Below are positions 7,111 through 11,350 of a stretch of 11,350 bases of DNA, piece after piece. The stretch spans positions 1 to 11,350 of the forward strand of contig JBBSIG010000074.1 of assembly GCA_038232215.1 (NCBI GenBank), in the 5' to 3' direction. The notes under the pieces are model-generated. The model was not told the origin of the DNA. It was given only the letters and a program-made list of their open reading frames with translations, and did not search any database. Both the position numbers and the translations under genes were made by a program. Every line of letters begins with the position of its first letter. Position 1 is the stretch's first letter. This stretch comes from JBBSIG01 sp038232215. GTDB lineage: Bacteria; Actinomycetota; Thermoleophilia; Gaiellales; Gaiellaceae.

Positions 7111-7820
7111 CAGTCGATCAGGAAGCCGCCGTTGATGTCGACCACCTCGCCCGTGATGTAGCCGGCGTGCTCGGAGCAGAGGAAGGCGACGAGGTCGGCC
7201 ACGTCGTCCGGCGTCCCGAGCCTGCCGATCGGCACCCGCCCGCGCATGTCGGGCATGACCGCGATCATCTCCGTGTCGATCAGCGCAGGGGCGAGAGCGT
7301 TCGCGGTCACGCCCGTCGGCGCGTACTCGCTCGCGATCGACTTCACGAGCGCCATCAGCCCGGCCTTCGAGGCGGCGTACGCGCCCATGCTCTTGGCGCC
7401 GCCCGTCTTGCCGGCGCTCGAGCCGATGCCCACGACGCGTCCGTAGCCTCTTTCGCGCATCCTGGGCAGCGCCCGGCGCGCACAGAGGAACGCCCCCGTC
7501 AGGTTGACGTCGATCGTCCGCCGCCACGAGGCGGTCGTCGTCTCCTCGAAGGGCTCGATCACGAAGATGCCGGCGTTGAGGACGAGCAGGTCGACCGAGC
7601 CGAGCTCGGCCTCGATCCGGGCGAACGCTCGCTCGACGGAGTTCTCGTCCGCCACGTCGAGCTCCACCCCGAGCACGCCGTCGAGGACGGGCGCCTCGAG
7701 GTCGCCGACCGCCACGCTGGCGCCGAGGTCCCGCAGCCGCTCGCCGATTCGGCGCCCGATCCCGCGTGCGCCGCCCGTGACGAGCGCGACGCGGCCGTCG
7801 AAGCCGTCGAGGCGCATCAT
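7110..7820 (-). CDS. Short-chain dehydrogenase/reductase (SDR)
   Basis: A 236-residue classical SDR. Visible motifs are the cofactor loop TGGARGIG at 15-22, NAG at 82-84, Asn106 in DVNLTGA, the catalytic Ser135, and Tyr148/Lys152 in the YxxxK motif (AYAASKAG). Asp40 at the end of the second strand favours NAD(H). The C-terminal DINGGFLID is typical of FabG-like and sugar-dehydrogenase-like members, which act on secondary alcohols of sugars, polyols, lactones or acyl thioesters. Two tandem ATG codons begin the gene; the first gives an ATGA overlap with the E1 stop, with GGAG 8 nt upstream, and is preferred. Such tight coupling to the E1 gene suggests the pair act on successive steps. Confidence 0.93.
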   Translation of the reverse strand: MMRLDGFDGRVALVTGGARGIGRRIGERLRDLGASVAVGDLEAPVLDGVLGVELDVADENSVERAFARIEAELGSVDLLVLNAGIFVIEPFEETTTASWRRTIDVNLTGAFLCARRALPRMRERGYGRVVGIGSSAGKTGGAKSMGAYAASKAGLMALVKSIASEYAPTGVTANALAPALIDTEMIAVMPDMRGRVPIGRLGTPDDVADLVAFLCSEHAGYITGEVVDINGGFLID

Positions 7821-10198
7821 GCGGCCGGCTCCAGCGCGATCAGCGCGGCCGTCGCGATTGCCTCGGGCGAGAGGCCGTACTCCTCGTACACGGCCGGCTG
7901 GCTGCCCACCTGGCCGAAGCGGTCGACGCCGAGCGGCACCGTCCGAGGGGCGCCCAGGCAGGCTCCGACGAACGCGAGCGAGTGCGACGCTCCGTCGATC
8001 ACGGTGACGACGGGAAGGCCGCGCTCGTCGGCCGGCGTCAGCCGCTCGAGGTGGCTCGGCCGGCTCACGCGCCCGTCCTGGAGGGGCGCGAGCCGGCTCG
8101 CGCGCCAGTCGCGGTAGACCCGGGCCGGGGACGAGAGGACGAGCACGATTGCCTCGACGCCCTCGTCCCCGGCGAGCAGATCCGCCGCGGCAAGGGTCTC
8201 CGGCACGAGCGCGCCGCAGGTGGCGAGGCGGACGCGATCATCGCCCCGACCGGGCTCGCGCAGCCGGAAGCAGCCCGCCACGACGTCGGCCCGCACCGCC
8301 TCCTCGCCTCTGCGCTCGACGAGCGCGGCGAACGGCCGCTGGTCGATCGGCTTCGTCGAGAGGCGCAGGTAGAGCGCGTCTCCATCCGGCTCCTGCAGCC
8401 GGCGCAGGCCGTCGAGCAGGAGCCACTCGAGCTCGCGGCCGAAGCACGGCTCGGCGTAGGTGACGCCCGGCGTCTCGATCCCGATCCCCGGCGTGATCGT
8501 CGACTGGTGCGCGCCGCCCTCGCGCGAGAGGCTGATGCCGGAGGGCGTGCCCGCGAGCACGAAGCGCGAGCCGGAGTAGGTCGAGTAGATCATCCCCTCC
8601 AGCCCGCGCGCGACGAAGGGGTCGTAGAGCGTCCCGATCGGGAACAGGCGCTCGCCGCTGTAGTCGACCGTGAGCCCGAGCTGGCCCAGCATCAACAGGA
8701 GGTTCATCTCCGAGATCCCGAACTCCACGTGCCGTCCGGTCGGCCGAACCTGCCAGCGCAGGGGGGAGTCCTCGGCCTCGTCGTAGACGGGCTCCTCTTC
8801 GGGCGCCCAGACGCCGACCTTGTTGATCCAGCCGCCCAGGTTCGTCGAGACGCTCACGTCCGGGGAGATCGTCACGAGTCGCGGCGCCAGCTCCTCGAGG
8901 CGAGACAGATCGAGGAGCGCGCGGCCGAAGGCGGCCTGGGTGGAGGTCTTCGCGCTGTCGCGGGTGGAGATCGCGGCGGGGATCTCGATGGACGGCCGTG
9001 GCGGCGTCTCGGGCCTCGCGAGCCGCTCGGCCGCCGCGCGGACGAGGCGTCCTTCGGCGCTGTCCGGCGCGAATCCGTCCCACTCGTCCTCGGCGCTCAG
9101 CCCGCAGGCCGAGCGCAGATCGTCGATCTCCGCGGCCCCGAGCAGCGCGGAGTGGTTCATCGGACGCCCGGCGATCGGCAGCCCGAAGCCCTTGATCGTG
9201 TATGCGAAGACGACGGTCGGCCGCTCGTCGAGGCGTGCCCTCTCGAATGCCTCGAGCAGATCGGCGAGATCGTGCCCGCCGAGGTCCTGCACGAGCGGGC
9301 CGGCTTCGCCGGGATACTCCTCGAGGAGCGCCGAGAGGCTGCGTGACTCGTCGGGCGAGAGCCCGTCGAGCAGCGTGCGGACGACGACGTCCTCGCTCGC
9401 GCCGAAGAGGGCCTGGTACTGCTGGTTCGGCATCTCGTCGATCCGCCGGCGTAGAAGCTCCCCTCCGTCCTTCGCGAACGCCTCCCGCAAGCGGCGGCCG
9501 TACTTGAGCTCGAGCACCTGCCAGCCGAGGGTCGCGAACTGCTGCTCGAGCACGGCGGCCTTGATTCCGGGAATGACGCGATCGAGGCTCTGGCGGTTGA
9601 AGTCGACCACCCAGAGGACGTTGCCGAGTCGCTGCGTGAGCGGCTCGAGGAGCGCCTCCCAGACGTTGCCCTCGTCGAGCTCGGCGTCGCCGAGCAGCGA
9701 GATGAAGCGCCCGCCCGTGCCGCGGCCGAAGTGGCTCTCGACGTACCGGTCTGCGAGCGCGCCGAAGAGCGGCGCCGCCGAGCCGAGGCCGACCGAGCCG
9801 GTCGAGTAGTCGACGGGGAAGACGTCCTTCGTCCTGCTCGGATAGGCCTGGAGCCCGCCGAAGTCGCGCAGCCGGGTGAGGTACTCGCGGGGCAGCCGGC
9901 CGAGCAGGTATTCGAGCGCGTGCAGCACCGGGGAGGCGTGGGGCTTGACCGACACTCGATCCTCGGCTTGGAGGTCCGCCAGGTAGAGGGCGGTCATCAG
10001 GTTCACCATCGAGGCGGAGGACGCCTGGTGGCCGCCGACCTTCAGCTCGTCCTCCTTCGGGCGCTCCCGGTTCGCGTGGTCGACGATGCGAACCGCGAGC
10101 CAGAGCACGCGGCGCGCGACCGCGGCGAGAGCGTCGAGGTCGACGCTCTTCCGGGTGGTCGGGCTGTTTCCGGCAGCGATGGCTGTCGCGCTCTCCAT
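7817..10198 (-). CDS. AceE-like homodimeric-type TPP-dependent E1 enzyme without an E2-docking N-terminus
   Basis: A 793-residue thiamine-diphosphate enzyme whose closest family is AceE, the homodimeric pyruvate dehydrogenase E1, rather than ordinary transketolase. The cofactor motif GDAELDEGN begins at 170. Asp171, Asn201 and Gln203 match the AceE magnesium ligands Asp230, Asn260 and Gln262 with identical spacing. The cofactor glutamate is Glu497 (GISEMN). Active-site histidines align as His57 (GGHQAS), His87 (KPHASP), His349 (PMNHS) and His564 (GGAHQ). The AceE hallmarks LGGHD (306-310) and TIKGFG (334-339), and the C-terminal VDRFGQVGSQ segment (758-767), are also present. Against about 887 residues in E. 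coli, it begins some 50 residues late and so lacks the segment that binds E2. No E2 or E3 gene is nearby. The ATG start has AGGGGA 4 nt upstream; it is the first gene of the operon. Members such as MdeB use other 2-oxoacids, so the substrate is open. Confidence 0.9.
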   Translation of the reverse strand: MESATAIAAGNSPTTRKSVDLDALAAVARRVLWLAVRIVDHANRERPKEDELKVGGHQASSASMVNLMTALYLADLQAEDRVSVKPHASPVLHALEYLLGRLPREYLTRLRDFGGLQAYPSRTKDVFPVDYSTGSVGLGSAAPLFGALADRYVESHFGRGTGGRFISLLGDAELDEGNVWEALLEPLTQRLGNVLWVVDFNRQSLDRVIPGIKAAVLEQQFATLGWQVLELKYGRRLREAFAKDGGELLRRRIDEMPNQQYQALFGASEDVVVRTLLDGLSPDESRSLSALLEEYPGEAGPLVQDLGGHDLADLLEAFERARLDERPTVVFAYTIKGFGLPIAGRPMNHSALLGAAEIDDLRSACGLSAEDEWDGFAPDSAEGRLVRAAAERLARPETPPRPSIEIPAAISTRDSAKTSTQAAFGRALLDLSRLEELAPRLVTISPDVSVSTNLGGWINKVGVWAPEEEPVYDEAEDSPLRWQVRPTGRHVEFGISEMNLLLMLGQLGLTVDYSGERLFPIGTLYDPFVARGLEGMIYSTYSGSRFVLAGTPSGISLSREGGAHQSTITPGIGIETPGVTYAEPCFGRELEWLLLDGLRRLQEPDGDALYLRLSTKPIDQRPFAALVERRGEEAVRADVVAGCFRLREPGRGDDRVRLATCGALVPETLAAADLLAGDEGVEAIVLVLSSPARVYRDWRASRLAPLQDGRVSRPSHLERLTPADERGLPVVTVIDGASHSLAFVGACLGAPRTVPLGVDRFGQVGSQPAVYEEYGLSPEAIATAALIALEPAA

Positions 10199-10243
10199 GA
10201 CGTCCCCTTGTGCTAGGAACCGATTCCAGGTGACTCTAACCCA
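10199..10243. promoter_or_regulatory. Divergent intergenic control region
   Basis: This 45-bp gap between the nine-gene operon (left) and the EamA transporter (right) must hold or abut both promoters. Each side shows a ribosome site: AGGGGA just before the E1 start, read on the minus strand, and AGGTGA at 10228-10233 before the transporter ATG. I see no convincing -10/-35 pair on either strand, so promoters may extend into the coding sequences or transcripts may have very short leaders. Confidence 0.55.
10216..10227. promoter_or_regulatory. Candidate LacI-type operator
   Basis: GGAACCGATTCC is a 12-bp palindrome centred on CG with a single mismatched pair (C5/A8). CG-centred palindromes of this form are typical of LacI/PurR-family operators, and LacI regulators often control ABC sugar operons. 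It sits in the middle of the divergent 45-bp gap, where a bound repressor could block both directions. No regulator gene is in the window. Confidence 0.4.
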
Positions 10244-11068
10244 ATGACCGCGGCTCTTCTCGCCCTGGTCGCGGCCGCGAGCCTCGCTGCGGGGTATGCG
10301 CTGACGAAGCGCTTCGTGGCGGCGTACCCGCCACGGCAGCTGATCGGGCCGCTCTACGGACTGAACGCCGTGCTCCTGCTGCCCGCGGTGCCGTTCGCGT
10401 CCTGGCGCTGGTCGTGGCACATCGCGCTCCTGCTCGCGGTCTCCGTCGTCGCGATGGCCGGGGTCACGATCTCGATCTTCGACCTGCTGGTGTACGGGAG
10501 CGCCGGTGCCGTGGCGACCGGCCAGGCGCTGAGCCCGCTGCCCGCCGTCCTCTTCACGGGGTTGCTCCTCCCGGGCGGCGTCTCGGCGGTCGACGCGCTC
10601 GTCGCGGTGGGGCTGACCGCTGCGGTCGTGCTCGCGCTCGGCGACGCCTTCGGCACGTTGACTCGACGCCGCGTCGGCCTGATCGTCCTCATGGGGGCGA
10701 CCGGCGCGGGGCTCCTGACCGTGCTGACCGCGCTCCTGACGCGGGAGGGGGTCGGGATCGTCGAGATCTACGTCCTGCGGACGGCGGCGTCGGCGATCAT
10801 CTGGACGGCGCTCGTGCCGCCGCGCGAGGTGCCCGTCCGGGCGCTGCCGAAGCTGAGCGTCCGGGCGGGATTCCTGACGCTCCACTTCGCGCTCGTGATC
10901 GCGGCCGTCGAGCGAGGGAGCCCCGCGACCGTTCAGACCCTCGTCGCGACGGCGCCCCTGCTTCTGCTCCTCGGCTCGTTCGTGGTGAGCCGCGAGCGTC
11001 CGCCGCGTCGGGTCGCGCTCGCCGCGCTCGCCGTCGCGGCCGGCGTCCTGGTCGTCCTCACCACCTGA
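10244..11068 (+). CDS. EamA/DMT-superfamily membrane transporter
   Basis: A 274-residue integral membrane protein with about ten predicted helices (roughly 3-19, 34-52, 58-78, 85-108, 117-133, 143-165, 174-192, 205-222, 228-247 and 255-272). This matches the duplicated five-helix layout of EamA/drug-metabolite transporters. The second half shows the usual family ending: a helix with PLLLLLGSF, then a basic loop SRERPPRR (249-256), then a final Ala/Val-rich helix. Members export or import small metabolites; the substrate is unknown here. The ATG start has AGGTGA 10 nt upstream. It is the only complete gene on the plus strand and shares its control region with the catabolic operon. It could therefore export an intermediate or be regulated by the same signal, but that is inference. 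Confidence 0.9.
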   Translation: MTAALLALVAAASLAAGYALTKRFVAAYPPRQLIGPLYGLNAVLLLPAVPFASWRWSWHIALLLAVSVVAMAGVTISIFDLLVYGSAGAVATGQALSPLPAVLFTGLLLPGGVSAVDALVAVGLTAAVVLALGDAFGTLTRRRVGLIVLMGATGAGLLTVLTALLTREGVGIVEIYVLRTAASAIIWTALVPPREVPVRALPKLSVRAGFLTLHFALVIAAVERGSPATVQTLVATAPLLLLLGSFVVSRERPPRRVALAALAVAAGVLVVLTT

Positions 11069-11075
11069 ACGAATC

Positions 11076-11103
11076 GTCACACAGAAGTCACACGCCGTCA
11101 CAC
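11076..11103. repeat. Three phased GTCACAC direct repeats
   Basis: Exact 7-mers GTCACAC occur at 11076-11082, 11087-11093 and 11097-11103, with starts 11 and 10 bp apart, one helical turn each. Phased 7-bp direct repeats with 3-4 bp spacers are the usual form of OmpR/PhoB-family response-regulator sites, but no such role is proven here. Confidence 0.7.
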
Positions 11104-11105
11104 TT

Positions 11106-11132
11106 CCGTGACGGTGCCTGGCACCGTCACGG
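11106..11132. repeat. Palindrome, left arm of the symmetric element
   Basis: Arms 11106-11118 and 11120-11132 are exact reverse complements (13 bp each) around a single central T at 11119, with core GACGGTGCC/GGCACCGTC. It lies 37 bp after the EamA stop and could fold in RNA, but no T-run follows. It shares its core with the palindrome at 11216-11234. Confidence 0.85.
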
Positions 11133-11136
11133 GTGA

Positions 11137-11207
11137 TCCACAGGCAGCCGCGCCGCAGCACCGCCAGGCGGCCCGCTTTCCTCCTACAGGATCCGGCTGC
11201 CTGTGGA
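11137..11207. repeat. 14-bp perfect inverted repeat around a 43-bp centre
   Basis: TCCACAGGCAGCCG at 11137-11150 is the exact reverse complement of 11194-11207. The 43-bp interior (11151-11193) holds a small palindrome of its own, CCGCC-A-GGCGG at 11161-11171. The centre of the repeat is 11172, which is also the midpoint between the two flanking palindromes. Confidence 0.85.
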
Positions 11208-11215
11208 AGGTTCGC

Positions 11216-11234
11216 GACGGTGTCTGACCCCGTC
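11216..11234. repeat. Palindrome, right arm of the symmetric element
   Basis: This 19-bp sequence pairs 7 of 8 positions around a CTG loop and matches the core of the left palindrome at 16 of 19 positions. Two of the three differences (C to T and G to A) are a compensatory pair that keeps the stem, which argues that the fold matters. Confidence 0.75.
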
Positions 11235-11281
11235 CGGCGCTCCTCGGCGCCGGGGACTTGACGCCGGAATCGTTACCGGGG

Positions 11282-11350
11282 ATGCTCGCTCCGATGGTCT
11301 CGGCGGCGTCCTACCCGCTCCTCGTCCCGGACGAGCCGGGCGAGGTGCCC
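11282..11350 (+). CDS. Possible start of a further plus-strand gene (partial)
   Basis: An open frame runs from ATG 11282 to the window end (23 codons), with a second in-frame ATG at 11294. 22 of 23 codons end in G or C, like the real genes here, while the other frames are less regular or contain stops. GGGGA lies about 11 nt before ATG 11294 and overlaps ATG 11282, so 11294 has the better ribosome-site spacing. The frame also stays open upstream, with TTG at 11258. The encoded stretch (SAASYPLLVPDEPGEVP from the third residue of the second start) is not one I recognise. It could also be chance. Confidence 0.35.
   Translation, partial: MLAPMVSAASYPLLVPDEPGEVP

Larger units (their letters stand above)
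11069..11281. other. Repeat-rich non-coding stretch downstream of the EamA gene
   Basis: This stretch has no convincing coding sequence on either strand. It contains, in order, three GTCACAC repeats (11076-11103) and a symmetric palindromic element (about 11106-11234), followed by about 47 bp with no recognised feature apart from an isolated TTGACG at 11258-11263. That hexamer has no acceptable -10 box 16-18 bp further on. Confidence 0.65.

Noticed and set aside
7817..10198. Calling the E1 gene an ordinary transketolase or the pyruvate dehydrogenase aceE
   Set aside because: The LGGHD and C-terminal motifs and the residue spacing fit AceE rather than transketolase, but the missing docking segment and absence of E2/E3 argue against assuming the standard pyruvate dehydrogenase role.
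11076..11103. CRISPR-like repeat array
   Set aside because: The repeat unit is only 7 bp with 3-4 bp spacers and three copies, far too short for a CRISPR array.
11106..11132. Simple intrinsic terminator of the EamA gene
   Set aside because: No T-run follows the stem, and the hairpin is one arm of a larger symmetric element with a related second palindrome. It may still slow transcription.
10199..11161. Long minus-strand open frame continuing upstream of the E1 gene, opposite the EamA gene
   Set aside because: It is rich in Arg, Asp, Gln and His with no recognisable domain, has no ribosome site, and is antisense to a well-supported membrane protein. E1 homology starts only after ATG 10198.

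Overview
The window is very GC-rich, with GTG starts and G/C-ending codons throughout. It looks like a high-GC soil actinobacterium, possibly of the Thermoleophilia/Gaiellales type. That placement is an impression from composition and protein style, not a computed result. No rRNA, tRNA, CRISPR array or transposase gene is visible.

Minus strand, 10198 down to 2: nine genes read as one operon. In transcription order they are an AceE-type thiamine-diphosphate (TPP) E1 enzyme, an SDR oxidoreductase, a zinc-family medium-chain dehydrogenase, a sugar-type ABC transporter (double-NBD ATPase, permease, permease, periplasmic-type binding protein), a D-2-hydroxyacid dehydrogenase and a small EthD-like protein. 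Five of the eight junctions overlap by 1 or 4 nt (GTGA, ATGA or TGATG), one (ATPase to permease 1) being among them, so translational coupling is likely. The remaining gaps are 37, 34 and 105 nt; the 105-nt gap holds a perfect 14-bp hairpin just after the binding-protein gene.

The transporter has the lsrACDB order (ATPase, permease, permease, binding protein). The binding protein keeps most pocket positions of the LsrB/RhaS family. Like lsr and rha loci, the cluster also carries a small protein of the dimeric alpha/beta-barrel type. No sugar kinase is present. Instead there are three oxidoreductases and an AceE-like E1 that lacks the usual N-terminal E2-docking segment and has no E2/E3 neighbours. 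My inference is import of a sugar-like or vicinal hydroxy-carbonyl compound, its oxidation, and TPP-dependent C-C cleavage, by a pathway I do not recognise.

Plus strand, 10244-11068: an EamA/DMT-family membrane transporter, divergent from the operon across only 45 bp. That gap contains a CG-centred near-palindrome that could be a LacI-type operator.

Right edge, 11069-11350: non-coding DNA with three GTCACAC repeats at 11- and 10-bp spacing, then an approximately 125-bp symmetric element (two related short palindromes flanking a 14-bp inverted repeat, all centred on 11172) resembling a REP/BIME or MITE, and then possibly the first codons of another plus-strand gene.
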